A stretch of DNA of 64,000 bases from Colwellia sp. 1_MG-2023 (GCF_030546755.1 NZ_JAUOPE010000007.1:162703-226702), one strand, 5' to 3'; counted from the stretch's first letter, positions 1 through 9,818 are shown. Notes: a model not told the origin generated them from the sequence alone. Numbers and translations are program-made.

Positions 1-1119
1 AGCGGCAATCATGCCCTTACCTCTTATTTCACCCACTAACGGATGATCTTTTAACGTTTGTAATTTAGCTTGCATATAATCGCCAAGCAGAGCTGCTCGT
101 TCAAATATATTATCTCGCTGATAAATTTCTAACGTTTTTAACGAGACAGCACAACCTACAGGATGGCCAGAATAAGTATATCCATGACCAAACACCCCAA
201 CTTTATTACTTGGTTCAACTAACGCTTGATAGATATCGTCACTCACAAGTGAAGCACTAATAGGCATGTAAGCTGAAGAAAGTTGTTTAGCTAAGGTCAT
301 TAAATCAGGTGTTTTTATTCCCATCGTATTACAGCCAAAATCGTTTCCAGTTCGGCCAAAAGCTGTTATGACTTCATCCGCCCAAAATAAAATATCGTAT
401 TTGGCTAAAATAGCTTGTACTTTTTCATAATATCCCTGAGGAGGAACAATGACGCCGCTAGCGCCGGTTATAGGCTCAACAATAAATGCAGCGATAGTTT
501 CAGGGCCTTCTTTAATAATAAGCTTTTCTAGGTTCTGAGTGATCCTATCAACAAACTCAGTTTCAGATTCATGTGCTTGAGCACCACGATAATAATGTGG
601 TGCATCAGTTCGCAAAACACCTAAAGCATCAAAAGGCAAGTCAAAATGGGTATGATTTACAGGAAGCCCTGTTAATGATGCAGAAGCGATAGTGACCCCA
701 TGATACGATCGCTCTCTAGCAATTATTTTATATTTTTGCGGCTGTCCAATCGCATTAAAGTAATAGCGCAATATTTTAATATGGGTGTCATTGGCATCAC
801 TACCTGAGTTACCAAAAAAGACTTTGGCATTGTTCATTGGCACCATGGCTGATAATTTTTCTGCTAGATCAATACCTACTTGATGAGTTTTACCACCAAA
901 CATATGTGAATATGACAGTTTGCTCATTTGCTCGTTAGCGGCGTCAATTAATTCTTGATTCTTATACCCTAATGAAGCGCACCATAAGCCAGCCATAGCC
1001 TCTAAGTATTTATTCCCTTTATTATCATAAACATACACTCCCTTTCCTCGCTCAATAATAAAGTCACTCGATTTTTTCAAATTGCTTGTTGGATAGATAA
1101 TTGGGTTCATAAATAACAT
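1..1119 (-). CDS. Class III omega-aminotransferase (3' part cut by window edge)
   Basis: The reading frame is open from 1119 to the window edge, giving about 373 residues of a family that is usually 440-460 long, so the C-terminus is missing. It is a PLP-dependent fold-type I aminotransferase of the omega-amino acid:pyruvate / putrescine / GABA class. Visible are the N-terminal MAGLWCASLGY block, the cofactor-binding GNSGSDAN motif, YHGVT, the WADEVITAFGRTG block with the cofactor aspartate, and LAKQLSSAYMP with the probable Schiff-base lysine. ATG codons at 1119 and 1110 are in frame and neither has a clear Shine-Dalgarno sequence, so the start is uncertain. It is divergent from a LysR gene, which probably controls it. 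Substrate is inferred only from class and from the GABA genes nearby. Confidence 0.88.
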   Translation of the reverse strand, partial: MLFMNPIIYPTSNLKKSSDFIIERGKGVYVYDNKGNKYLEAMAGLWCASLGYKNQELIDAANEQMSKLSYSHMFGGKTHQVGIDLAEKLSAMVPMNNAKVFFGNSGSDANDTHIKILRYYFNAIGQPQKYKIIARERSYHGVTIASASLTGLPVNHTHFDLPFDALGVLRTDAPHYYRGAQAHESETEFVDRITQNLEKLIIKEGPETIAAFIVEPITGASGVIVPPQGYYEKVQAILAKYDILFWADEVITAFGRTGNDFGCNTMGIKTPDLMTLAKQLSSAYMPISASLVSDDIYQALVEPSNKVGVFGHGYTYSGHPVGCAVSLKTLEIYQRDNIFERAALLGDYMQAKLQTLKDHPLVGEIRGKGMIAA

Positions 1120-1239
1120 CGCTTGATGGTTTAAATTTACATTGAGCATAAAAGGATAATAATTTCATTTATATAATTACTTGTCTTTATTTATAATTGG
1201 ATATACAAATGTAAATACACAATCAATGTAAGGATTATC
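1120..1239. promoter_or_regulatory. Divergent promoter region aminotransferase / LysR
   Basis: A 120-bp AT-rich gap between divergent starts. ATTTACATT near 1135-1143 and AATGTAAAT near 1207-1215 are inverted copies of one 9-mer flanking the region, candidate LysR recognition half-sites. Weak sigma70-like boxes are present but not decisive. Confidence 0.4.
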
Positions 1240-2163
1240 ATGGGAAAAAAGAAAGCGGCGCTTTCAAGACAACTTGCCGATATTGATATACGTTTGCTAA
1301 ATGTATTTAAAGCGGTAGTAGACTTTGGAGGATTTAGTGCTGCAGAAATCCCACTCAATTTAGCTAACTCAACAATTTCTAACTATATTGCTGACTTAGA
1401 AAATAGATTGGATATGCATTTATGTGACCGTGGTCGCGCCGGCTTTAAGTTAACAGAGCATGGTTTGGTTGTTTATAATGCGACGGTAGAGTTAATGGCT
1501 GCACTTGAACAATTTCGTGCGACAATAAATCAATCACATCACCGCCTGCTAGGATACTTACACATTGCCTTTGCTGAGCATATGTTGAGTGTTCATGACT
1601 CTTGTATGATCACCGCTTTGCAAGCATTTACTGAAATGGCTCCCGATGTTGAAGTAAAAATAAGCACCATGAGTTCTGATGAAGTAACAACCGCCGTTCA
1701 AAATAAAAACGTTGATATTGGTGTCACGGTATTATCTGAGCGCTTTAATGAATTTGAATCTTTAGCTTTATTTTCTGAAGAGATGCTTGTCTACTGCGCT
1801 CAGGGACATCCCCTTTTTAATCAAGAAGAAATATCGCCACAAGAATTACAGCACTATCATTTTGTCGAATCTCCTCGTTTGATGCGTGGACGTGAGCCTC
1901 ATTCAGATATGGAGTTATGGAATAAAACAGCTATAGCGCATCATCAAGAAGCAAGGGCGACACTCATTTTGAGTGGGGCTTACCTTGGTATTTTACCTAA
2001 ACATATTGTTTCTAATTGGGGGCTAAATAATAAAATGAAGCCTTTGTTTATTGAACGTTATGGCTATCAAAATCCCTTTAAGGCGGTTCGACTTAAAAAA
2101 GGCACGAATGAATTAATTACTGATGTGTTTTTTCAATGCTTAAAAAGCGCGATTAGTCGCTAG
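1240..2163 (+). CDS. LysR-family transcriptional regulator
   Basis: 307 residues, normal for LysR regulators. The N-terminal winged helix-turn-helix covers roughly residues 15-75 (LLNVFKAVVDFGGFSAAE then STISNYIADLENRL), followed by an effector-binding domain. An AAGGA ribosome site lies just before the ATG. The gene is divergent from the truncated aminotransferase with a 120-bp AT-rich gap, the usual geometry for a LysR gene controlling its neighbour and itself. The HTH and the RGRAGFKLTEHG segment closely resemble the second LysR protein at 16147-17076, so the two look like paralogues. Effector unknown; an amino acid or semialdehyde of the local pathway is a guess. Confidence 0.9.
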   Translation: MGKKKAALSRQLADIDIRLLNVFKAVVDFGGFSAAEIPLNLANSTISNYIADLENRLDMHLCDRGRAGFKLTEHGLVVYNATVELMAALEQFRATINQSHHRLLGYLHIAFAEHMLSVHDSCMITALQAFTEMAPDVEVKISTMSSDEVTTAVQNKNVDIGVTVLSERFNEFESLALFSEEMLVYCAQGHPLFNQEEISPQELQHYHFVESPRLMRGREPHSDMELWNKTAIAHHQEARATLILSGAYLGILPKHIVSNWGLNNKMKPLFIERYGYQNPFKAVRLKKGTNELITDVFFQCLKSAISR

Positions 2164-2187
2164 AATACACATAAGAATAACGCGTAA

Positions 2188-2220
2188 CTGGCACTATAAA
2201 ACCGTGTTATCTGGTACTAC
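2188..2220 (+). promoter_or_regulatory. MocR-type direct-repeat operator upstream of the lipoprotein hydrolase
   Basis: Two direct repeats, CTGGCACTAT at 2188 and CTGGTACTAC at 2211, start 23 bp apart. A TATGAT hexamer begins about 39 bp after the start of the second repeat, so the repeats would lie just upstream of a -35 region, an activator-like position. The same repeat type and spacing occurs at 9786-9818, 10761-10793 and 13039-13071. The GabR/TauR class of MocR regulators is known to bind direct repeats. Confidence 0.65.
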
Positions 2221-2311
2221 AAGTTTATCATTTAATCTTTATGATTTTGTATGATAACAACGAATTAACGTCCGTTAACGCATAAAAATTTTCTAATATT
2301 TAGGTATTAAA

Positions 2312-4057
2312 ATGAATATATTAAGATCGGCTGCTCTTTTTAGTCTATTGCTTTTAAATGCCTGCGGCAGTAGTTCGAGTGAAAAAGTCTCACCTGATGC
2401 CATTGCACCTGCAGTCCCCACACCTACTACAGAGCCTAAAAGAGTCGAAGCAAGCTATGATTATTTAAATGCAAATAGTGACAAGATCTTCTCAACAAAA
2501 GCTTTTTTACCTAACAATGCAGTTAAAGCGAGCAATATTTTCGAAGGGCGTTTAACGATTACAGGAACGCCTAAATTTAAACAAAAATATGGCTCGGTTG
2601 AAGACTTACCCAAGGGATATGAGCAATGGCCTGAATTTTCATATGCTTTTGTGCAAGACAAAGAACGCTTAATTCCAATTGATAGAAGTCATGGTTTTAT
2701 CGGCAATGGGGCTTGGTCTATCACTGCTGGTGTAGGAGCTGTTTGGGATGAAGCCGATGACAATGGCTATAGTAGAGCTTCCTTTCCTTACACGATAAAA
2801 GAAAATAATCAAAACTGTGAAGCAAATGGCTTAGCAACATTTCTCTTTAAAAGTGATGGTTCTATTTCGAATGTTCACGTGCAAAATGTTGCTGAAACCT
2901 GTCTATTTTATGGATTTGAGTTTTACGGCACTTTAACCGCCGAATACGATAATTATTCAATAGAAAATAAGGGGCAGGTGATTACTGACAGAAATATTGA
3001 AGAAGCTGCAAGGATTCCTTCGAAACCGTTAGCTGAGCTAGCGAGCGATTACCCCGGCGTTGATTTAGCTAATTATGCCTATGCCATGGATGAAGCAGAC
3101 TTAAATGGTTATAGTATTTTGGTTAATAATATTAGCTACAGCAAAGGCTGTAATACTCGCCATGGTGAGCACCCATATTGTGCTGACAAAACAATTGGCA
3201 TCTATTCATTTACGAAAACCATTCATGGTTTTATGGTGGTTGCTGCCTTAGAAAAGCAATATCCCGGCTTTAAACACAGTTTAATTCAAGACTTAGTACC
3301 TGAGTGCTCTGATAGTCGTTGGCATGGAGTAACTATTGAAAATGCACTTGATATGGCGACAGGAAATTATCAATCGTCTGCTTTTGAAAGTGATGAAAAC
3401 AGCCATGAGAAACTAAATGGTTATTTTCTAGAGTCAACCAGAGTCGCCCGTGCTAATTTTGCCTGTAATGCTTGGCCGCAACAAGTGTCACCAGGTACTT
3501 TGAGTGTGTATCACACTAGCGATACTGAATTAGTTGGCTACGCAGCATCAGCTTATGTAAAAAATAGGTTGGGCAATGATAAAGAAGCCTTCAATGATAT
3601 CTTAGTTCCGTTATATCAAAAAATTGGTTTAAGTCATTATATACAAGGCACGCAACGTACCTCTGACAGTCAAGATGCTTGGGCTGGCTATGGTCTTTCA
3701 GCGACATTAAATGATGTGGTGCGTATTGCTCAATACATTCGAGATGAAGGTGTGACTGACGGATTATTAGATCCGACAATGGTTAATGAAGTACTCACTG
3801 GGGAAGTCAAAGGCTTGTTCGCTAATATTGATTTTTTACACTATGACAATAGTTTCTGGCGTTTACATGTTGGTAGCTTAACGTCAATGAGTGCTTGTGG
3901 CGCTTTAACCCAAGTGCCTATGCTTTCTGGTTTTGGTGGTCATACGAGCTTAATTATGCCTAAAGTCATCATTACTCAAATGACAGACAGTGGTGCGCTT
4001 GGTGTATCGCGAACCGTTACGGATGTCTTTAATAATATAAGTAATGTCTGTCCTTGA
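2312..4057 (+). CDS. Outer-membrane lipoprotein, beta-lactamase-fold serine hydrolase
   Basis: 581 residues. The N-terminus is a lipoprotein signal with lipobox LLNAC (lipidated Cys18, followed by Gly, so no inner-membrane retention signal). The C-terminal half belongs to the beta-lactamase / DD-peptidase / esterase family: SFTK at 299-302 is the SxxK nucleophile-base pair, YHTSD at about 400 is the Y-x-S/N element, and GGHTSL near the C-terminus resembles the third motif. Residues 40-230 are a separate domain I do not recognise, with paired cysteines. The family includes 6-aminohexanoate-dimer hydrolase, an amidase, which fits an extracytoplasmic amide-cleaving role here, but esterase activity is equally possible. 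A MocR-type operator lies about 100 bp upstream. Confidence 0.85.
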   Translation: MNILRSAALFSLLLLNACGSSSSEKVSPDAIAPAVPTPTTEPKRVEASYDYLNANSDKIFSTKAFLPNNAVKASNIFEGRLTITGTPKFKQKYGSVEDLPKGYEQWPEFSYAFVQDKERLIPIDRSHGFIGNGAWSITAGVGAVWDEADDNGYSRASFPYTIKENNQNCEANGLATFLFKSDGSISNVHVQNVAETCLFYGFEFYGTLTAEYDNYSIENKGQVITDRNIEEAARIPSKPLAELASDYPGVDLANYAYAMDEADLNGYSILVNNISYSKGCNTRHGEHPYCADKTIGIYSFTKTIHGFMVVAALEKQYPGFKHSLIQDLVPECSDSRWHGVTIENALDMATGNYQSSAFESDENSHEKLNGYFLESTRVARANFACNAWPQQVSPGTLSVYHTSDTELVGYAASAYVKNRLGNDKEAFNDILVPLYQKIGLSHYIQGTQRTSDSQDAWAGYGLSATLNDVVRIAQYIRDEGVTDGLLDPTMVNEVLTGEVKGLFANIDFLHYDNSFWRLHVGSLTSMSACGALTQVPMLSGFGGHTSLIMPKVIITQMTDSGALGVSRTVTDVFNNISNVCP

Positions 4058-4123
4058 TATCTGGATTTATAAAACATTTTACTGTGCACACTTTCTATTA
4101 TTGGCACCGGTTGCACATTTTAC

Positions 4124-4156
4124 GTGCTTGTACCATGGTAATTTTAGTACAAGCAC
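4124..4156. terminator. Hairpin between convergent genes
   Basis: GTGCTTGTAC at 4124-4133 pairs perfectly with GTACAAGCAC at 4147-4156 across a 13-nt loop. It sits between the convergent lipoprotein and MFS genes. There is no strong T-run, so its role as terminator is likely from position rather than from sequence. Confidence 0.45.
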
Positions 4157-4231
4157 AATGCCCCAAATGACTTCAAGCGACTCAATGTTAATTGCAACTG
4201 AACTTTCAAGGGATTTAAGTAAACAACCTCG

Positions 4232-5446
4232 TTAATGCTTATCCAAACTTCTCGCTGGCTTGAAAATCATCATTGAACAAATCACCAGTCCAATTACTGC
4301 AAAATTAATAACTTGCTGATAATTTTCGCCGTTTAGCATAAGCGCAGCAACCATAGGTCCTGACGCTAATCCTATTTTCGACGCAAAGCCACCAAGCGCG
4401 GCCATTTGGCCACTTTTATCTAGCTCAGAGCAAATACCAAATAAATAAGGTAAAACAAATGCCCAGGTTATTCCAATGACAATATTAGTAACCAAATAAA
4501 TCATTTCATTGCTGCTAAAGTGAAGTAACCAACTACAAAACGCCGTAACTAATATAGCGCTCACAAGTGGTACCGTTCGGCCAAATTTAGTACCTATAAG
4601 GATAACTAACAATGCTCCCAATAACGCTACCCAACTAGCGACACCTAAAGCGTTACTCATAAAACTGACCGAGAGACCGTCTGCTTTACCTAAGCTGATC
4701 ATATAAGCAAACAATCCCATATTTGCTGCTTGAAATAAAAATATTCCAAATAGATTTAGCATAAGTGGTAAACGAGAAACTAAAGGAGTTACATGCTGAT
4801 TTTCGATTGTTGAATCATCTTTTTTAGCGATAGAATAATTTGGGAGGAAAGGTAGCATAACCAATGTAACGACAGTAAAGGTGACTAAAGAAATAAATAG
4901 TGCGCTGGTACCATAATCAGGCACCAAACCAGGTAAAAACATGATCCCCAACCCGCCTAGACCCCATTGAATTAACAGCAGATAGCCAAAAGTTTTATCT
5001 GCTTCAGAGGTCCTTGATATAATACCAAAACCTATTCCTACTAATAAACCGCCGGTTAAGCCATGGATTGCTCTGATAGCGATCATAGTATTGGGCTCGG
5101 TAATAAAAATACATAATGTGTCTATGCCAATAAGTGCGAGTAATAATACATAAGACCATCGTTGCCAACGTATTCGTTTAATTAAAAATACTGCCGCAAG
5201 TGCACCAATGGCAGCACCATATAAATTTGCAGAGCTAACAAAACCGGCTTGCTGGCTGGTAAAGGCTAATCCCTCTTTTAAGCCATTAACCACAGCAGGC
5301 ATAATATTTATATAAAAAATACCTGCCGTTGTTAAAAACGCCAAGATAATCCGTGCAGTAATACTGTTGGGTAATACTTTAATTTTATTAAAATAGTCTG
5401 TTGCTTGTGAAGGCATAGGCTGAGGGTTAATATTTTGTTCTGACAT
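4232..5446 (-). CDS. MFS transporter
   Basis: 404 residues with about 12 hydrophobic segments in two halves joined by a hydrophilic loop near residues 205-220, the layout of the major facilitator superfamily. The loop between segments 2 and 3 carries basic residues (FLIKRIRWQRW). It follows the TPR-sulfotransferase gene by 23 bp on the same strand and is probably co-transcribed with it downstream of the TonB receptor. In this context it is the inner-membrane carrier for the compound, or a hydrolysis product, brought into the periplasm by the receptor. Substrate cannot be read from sequence. Confidence 0.85.
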   Translation of the reverse strand: MSEQNINPQPMPSQATDYFNKIKVLPNSITARIILAFLTTAGIFYINIMPAVVNGLKEGLAFTSQQAGFVSSANLYGAAIGALAAVFLIKRIRWQRWSYVLLLALIGIDTLCIFITEPNTMIAIRAIHGLTGGLLVGIGFGIISRTSEADKTFGYLLLIQWGLGGLGIMFLPGLVPDYGTSALFISLVTFTVVTLVMLPFLPNYSIAKKDDSTIENQHVTPLVSRLPLMLNLFGIFLFQAANMGLFAYMISLGKADGLSVSFMSNALGVASWVALLGALLVILIGTKFGRTVPLVSAILVTAFCSWLLHFSSNEMIYLVTNIVIGITWAFVLPYLFGICSELDKSGQMAALGGFASKIGLASGPMVAALMLNGENYQQVINFAVIGLVICSMMIFKPARSLDKH

Positions 5447-5469
5447 TAAATGCTCCTAACAGGTGCTGA

Positions 5470-7116
5470 CTAATCACAACAAATACCTGCTTGCTCTAAT
5501 AATTGTTTAATAGGTAAAAGCTCTTTTTCAAATTGACGCCATTTTCCGTGAGAGCTTTTATAAATTTTTTGTCGTACCTGTGTGGCACTTGCTGTAGTAG
5601 ACGGTGCAGTGTTATTTTGAAAATCGCTACAAGTTGATTGCCAGTCAAGTTGACAAAAAGCAATTAACTTTTTTGCTTCTGTGGTTAAGTCATTTACGAC
5701 ATCTTCATAAGCTACTTGATGAATAACCCCTGGGAGTATGCTATACCAGTGCTGCATCATTTTGTGATGTTCAATGTAATATTGCGCCAACTCAATTAGG
5801 TCATACGAAAAAGGATAGCCGTTTGTAAAAAGTTGTTTATAAATAGAATAACAAGTATCCAAAGGATGCCGAGTAACATGAATTACTTTGGCATTAGGTA
5901 GTGCTAAATGTATAAGACCAATATAGAGAGAATTGAGCGGTAATTTATCGATAAAGTGCTTAGTATGCCCAGTTTCAGGTCGAGTACTCTTGATGTAATT
6001 TTCACCTAACCGTTTAAAATTTAATTCGCTGGTTAACTCAACTAACGCCTGTCTTGAATTAGGCGGGATACTGGTTGTATTTTTTACTTCGTCCATCATA
6101 CATAAAGCAAAATTATTAAGCTCTCCTGCACTAAACACATCTCGATGACCACTTACTATTCGCTCAACCAAGGTTGAACCGGTGCGAGGCAAACCTAAAA
6201 TAAAAATAGCTTCATCATTATCACATGACACCGATAAACCTTTTTTCTTATTAAAAAGAGATTGGTTAAAGGTTGTTCTGATCTTTTGTATGGTGGATAA
6301 ATCATGTTTAACATCGTACTTCATATAAGCACGACGCACGGTTGCTCCATGATTAAGCTGAGTAAAACTCTGTGTAAACAAGCCTAAATCTTCTAGCTCT
6401 TTTGCTAAGGCATAGTGCATTTGTGCTTTACCAATGGGATGCTTGATACCTTGAGATAATACTTGTTCAATCGGCTTTATGTGGTTGCTGACTGGCGTTT
6501 GTTTTTTCAAACTTGAGCGTAAAAGGTATGCTTCAAAATCTTGTGGATTCAATGAAATAGCTTTATTGAGATGTTGCTCAGCTAATTCAATTTCACCTTG
6601 ATAACGTTCAATAGAGGCTAAATTAAAATAAAGTTGAGCACACTGTTTTGGTTGCTGTTTTTCAATCACAATTGTGAGTGCTTGTTGGTAATAGAAGTTT
6701 GCTTGCTGATAATCCATTAAGTGGGTAAACATAACAGCAAAGTCACTACACTGTTTGCTGTTAGTTAATCTTAGGTTTTTAAGATTTTCCGCCAACTTTA
6801 TTGCTTGAACTTTATCAGACATAGATAATAAAGTTGTCACCTTCTGGTACTGCCATTGAAAATTATGAGGTTGTAAACCAATTGCCTTATCAATAGCTAT
6901 AATTGCGGTTGGAAATTGTTTGAGCTGAAAGTCTAGAAAGCTGGTAGCGTACCAACCATCAGCATTCTTTGGAAAATCTTGATTAATTTTTTGACAGGCT
7001 TGTTGCGCCAAAGAGACTTTTCTTTCGTTTATATATGTCCAAGCTTGATCTAACCTTGATTCAATATCAACAGGGTTAGTAGGAAAGCTTGTGGAAAAAG
7101 AATTATTATCAAGCAT
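5470..7116 (-). CDS. TPR-repeat sulfotransferase
   Basis: 548 residues. Residues 1 to about 270 are tetratricopeptide repeats (for example AIIAIDKAIGLQPHNFQWQY and AEQHLNKAISLNPQDFEAY). The C-terminal part is a sulfotransferase domain with the 5'-phosphosulfate loop LPRTGST and a downstream 3'-phosphate-binding block, VIHVTRHPLDTCYSIY. These proteins would transfer sulfate from PAPS, but acceptors are mostly unknown. Such TPR-sulfotransferases commonly neighbour TonB receptors in Alteromonadales and related groups, as here, directly downstream of the receptor with an MFS gene following. No secretion signal is visible, so it is likely cytoplasmic. Confidence 0.85.
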   Translation of the reverse strand: MLDNNSFSTSFPTNPVDIESRLDQAWTYINERKVSLAQQACQKINQDFPKNADGWYATSFLDFQLKQFPTAIIAIDKAIGLQPHNFQWQYQKVTTLLSMSDKVQAIKLAENLKNLRLTNSKQCSDFAVMFTHLMDYQQANFYYQQALTIVIEKQQPKQCAQLYFNLASIERYQGEIELAEQHLNKAISLNPQDFEAYLLRSSLKKQTPVSNHIKPIEQVLSQGIKHPIGKAQMHYALAKELEDLGLFTQSFTQLNHGATVRRAYMKYDVKHDLSTIQKIRTTFNQSLFNKKKGLSVSCDNDEAIFILGLPRTGSTLVERIVSGHRDVFSAGELNNFALCMMDEVKNTTSIPPNSRQALVELTSELNFKRLGENYIKSTRPETGHTKHFIDKLPLNSLYIGLIHLALPNAKVIHVTRHPLDTCYSIYKQLFTNGYPFSYDLIELAQYYIEHHKMMQHWYSILPGVIHQVAYEDVVNDLTTEAKKLIAFCQLDWQSTCSDFQNNTAPSTTASATQVRQKIYKSSHGKWRQFEKELLPIKQLLEQAGICCD

Positions 7117-7169
7117 ACAGGCTCAGCAAGTAAAAAAGTGTGACAACAACATAACTTTTTGTGTAAACG

Positions 7170-7215
7170 CTAGCAACCGTGATGTCAGCGAACAAAACCA
7201 ACATACGGTTGCTAG
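7170..7215 (-). terminator. Hairpin after the TonB receptor gene
   Basis: CTAGCAACCGT at 7170-7180 pairs with ACGGTTGCTAG at 7205-7215, an 11-bp perfect stem with a 24-nt loop, starting a few bases beyond the receptor stop codon. It lacks a clean T-run, so it may attenuate rather than end transcription into the sulfotransferase and MFS genes. Confidence 0.5.
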
Positions 7216-7222
7216 TAATCAT

Positions 7223-9721
7223 TTAGAACTGATAGCTTGCCGATAAACCAATAGTTCGGGGCTGACTTATATAATCTTTAGATGAATTACCTAAAAAGTT
7301 TTCAGCAGGATCGGTCCCCATTGCACTTTCAGGAATAACCCCAGTTACGCCATCTTCGTTAAATACGTTTTTAATGTAAAGCGTTACATCCCAATTATCG
7401 GCACTGATGCGGGTACTTAATCCCCAAATGGAAAAGGCATCAATATCTGCTTGATATTTCCCCTCGCCTAAGGCATTTAAAGTATCTGACTGGTAATAAC
7501 CATTAACTTGCGTTATCCAATACATATCATTATCCAATGTATGGGTGTAGTCTAATGACACACTAAAGGTACTTTCTGGTGTGGAAGGTAAACGAGTACC
7601 ATCAGCAGCAACTAAATATGTTGCTTCGGTTGAACTTGCGCCTGATGGTGCATAAAAATCATCAGTGAGTTCTGCTTTTGCATAAGCATAACCAACAACA
7701 TAATGTAAATCGTCACTTAGATAGCCTTGCAATTCCAATTCAACCCCAGACGTTTGAGCTGATTGCCCATTGGCTACCGCAAAAAAACCCCAAGTGGTTG
7801 CAGTATTTAACTGCGGATCTTGCCAATCAATTAAAAAGGTAGAAAGAGTATAGCTATGGGCGCCTCCATCTAAGTATCCCTTTAAACCTAATTCATAGTT
7901 AGTAACAGAATCAGAGGTGTACTGTTGCCATTCTGGTCTTTCTTCTAAAGCGCCACTTAATGGTACTGCATTTGCCCCACCACGACGATAACCTTCTGCG
8001 TAAGTAGCGTATAACATAGTGTCTTTAGATAAATCGTAAGAAATATTTCCTTTAAATAATGTGTCACTCTCATCTGTTTCAAAATTTGGTTCATCACTTA
8101 AAAATGGCCAAATTGGTAATGAAAGAACTGTGTCATTATTAAATGTATTATCAAAATAACGGGCACCAATGGTTGTGCGTAACTTATCTGAAAAGTGATA
8201 CGTAACTTCACCAAAGACAGCAGTATCTTTAAAGCTTTGATTTCTCACATAATGAAAATCATTATCCGTGTAAACCATGCCATATCCGCCCATGGTATCC
8301 CACCACGTTGAAAATGCTGAAAATGCCCATTCTTGATAACCTGGCATATAACTATCTTGAGTAGAAAGCGTGTCTTGATCCATATAATAAGCACCAACCA
8401 CCCAATCAATATTATTGTTACGTTCATTAGAGACTAAGCGTAATTCTTGAACGAAAGCTTCTTCTTTATATCCACGTTCGGCCATGGCTAAAGGACGAGG
8501 AGAGCCATAGTAAAGACCACTGAACCAATCATTTTGAGCATAAAATCCCGTATTATCACTGATTGAGTTTCCTTCGTGAGTATATTGCGAAGAGCTTGAC
8601 GTTAACGTAGCAAAGCCTAAATTCCATTCTACTTCGAGTGAAGTTAATGACACATCACGATCTGATGGTTCTAATAATACGGCACCATTTTCATAATCAC
8701 CGTAAGACTGCTCACTTCCATCAGTCCAATTTGTTCCTCGTGTCACTTGACGGCGCCCCCCTATTTCATCACTTTGAAACTGGTGCGCGAGTAAAAAGGT
8801 CAGATCATTTGTTGCTTCAAATAATGCTGAAATTCGACCATAAGTTATATCGACGCTATCCGCATCTTTGACACTTCTAAAGGTATTTCCACCTGTCGCT
8901 AGATCTCCATTAGTTGCCGGTGCATTATAACCACTCGAAGCAACAAAACCGCCACTTGGGTCAAAATTAGCAGGAGGAGTCGATCCCATTGGAGCACGTG
9001 AATTGTCAGTTAAGTTATAAACATTTGAATAATCAACAATACCGTCATTATCAACTTTTCCAACATTAGCACGAATAGCAAAATTGTCTGAAAGTGGTAA
9101 ATTGACCATGACATCTGTATTTAAATTAAAGCCATCTGAGCCTTCGGTTTGACCATAGTTGGCACTAGCTGAGCCGTAAAATTCATCCGTTTCAGGACGA
9201 TTCATTCTATATTTAACAGTACCTGCCAATGAACCAGAGCCATACAATGTCCCTTGAGGTCCACGTAACACCTCAACCATCGCAACATCTTTTAAAATAA
9301 AATTAGCATACATAGGCGTATCATTAATATAAGAAGCGACAGTAGGAACGGCAGACAAAGCGACATCTCCGTTAGAGCCGCCATCAACGTTTACACCGCG
9401 AATAATAACACCATTAACCGCTCCAGAATTTCGATAACCACGATCTACAACGGTAATACCAGCAACATTTCGCATAAGATCTGAAGAATCAATAATTCCA
9501 GCGCTTTCAAGCTCACTACCAGAAACGGCTGAGATATTATATGGAATTTCTTGAATCGTTTGTGAGCGGCGGTTAGCGGTAACTTCAATTATTTCAATTT
9601 TACCTTTTTCAGCCGTTGGTTCTTCGGCAGCATTCACTTTTAACGATGGTAAAGATATTAATAATGCAGCACTCACTGCGCTTGATATTACTGATTTATT
9701 AAATGTTGTATGTTTCATCAT
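7223..9721 (-). CDS. TonB-dependent outer-membrane receptor
   Basis: 832 residues. A signal peptide ends around the VNAAE segment, followed by IEIIEVTAN, which may serve as the TonB box. A plug domain covers about residues 55-165 with the typical VEVLRGPQGTLYGSGSLAG block. The rest is a beta-barrel ending in Phe (SASYQF), as outer-membrane proteins do. A GAGGAAT ribosome site precedes the start. A MocR-type operator and a plausible promoter (TTGATT, 18 bp, TATAAA) lie upstream. It would bring a large or scarce substrate across the outer membrane. The substrate is unknown, and the neighbours (amidase-type hydrolases, sulfotransferase, MFS) suggest an organic amide rather than iron. Confidence 0.93.
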   Translation of the reverse strand: MMKHTTFNKSVISSAVSAALLISLPSLKVNAAEEPTAEKGKIEIIEVTANRRSQTIQEIPYNISAVSGSELESAGIIDSSDLMRNVAGITVVDRGYRNSGAVNGVIIRGVNVDGGSNGDVALSAVPTVASYINDTPMYANFILKDVAMVEVLRGPQGTLYGSGSLAGTVKYRMNRPETDEFYGSASANYGQTEGSDGFNLNTDVMVNLPLSDNFAIRANVGKVDNDGIVDYSNVYNLTDNSRAPMGSTPPANFDPSGGFVASSGYNAPATNGDLATGGNTFRSVKDADSVDITYGRISALFEATNDLTFLLAHQFQSDEIGGRRQVTRGTNWTDGSEQSYGDYENGAVLLEPSDRDVSLTSLEVEWNLGFATLTSSSSQYTHEGNSISDNTGFYAQNDWFSGLYYGSPRPLAMAERGYKEEAFVQELRLVSNERNNNIDWVVGAYYMDQDTLSTQDSYMPGYQEWAFSAFSTWWDTMGGYGMVYTDNDFHYVRNQSFKDTAVFGEVTYHFSDKLRTTIGARYFDNTFNNDTVLSLPIWPFLSDEPNFETDESDTLFKGNISYDLSKDTMLYATYAEGYRRGGANAVPLSGALEERPEWQQYTSDSVTNYELGLKGYLDGGAHSYTLSTFLIDWQDPQLNTATTWGFFAVANGQSAQTSGVELELQGYLSDDLHYVVGYAYAKAELTDDFYAPSGASSTEATYLVAADGTRLPSTPESTFSVSLDYTHTLDNDMYWITQVNGYYQSDTLNALGEGKYQADIDAFSIWGLSTRISADNWDVTLYIKNVFNEDGVTGVIPESAMGTDPAENFLGNSSKDYISQPRTIGLSASYQF

Positions 9722-9785
9722 ATTCCTCAGAACTCATGGTTTATTTTTATACTGAATTTAGGTTAGAGTAATCAAACCTGATGAC

Positions 9786-9818
9786 ATAGTGCCAGTTTCG
9801 GACTTGTGTTAGGTCCAG
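9786..9818 (-). promoter_or_regulatory. MocR-type direct-repeat operator and promoter of the TonB receptor
   Basis: Read on the minus strand, CTGGACCTAA starts at 9818 and CTGGCACTAT at 9795, 23 bp apart. CTGGACCTAA fits the CTGGAC(T/C)TAA repeat described for the MocR-family regulator TauR. A TATAAA -10 box starts about 44 bp after the start of the proximal repeat, with TTGATT 18 bp before it, so the repeats lie just upstream of the -35 box. Confidence 0.7.

Noticed and set aside
4044..4235. 63-codon ORF between the lipoprotein and MFS genes
   Set aside because: It overlaps the 3' end of the lipoprotein gene and a hairpin, has no ribosome site and no protein-like composition.
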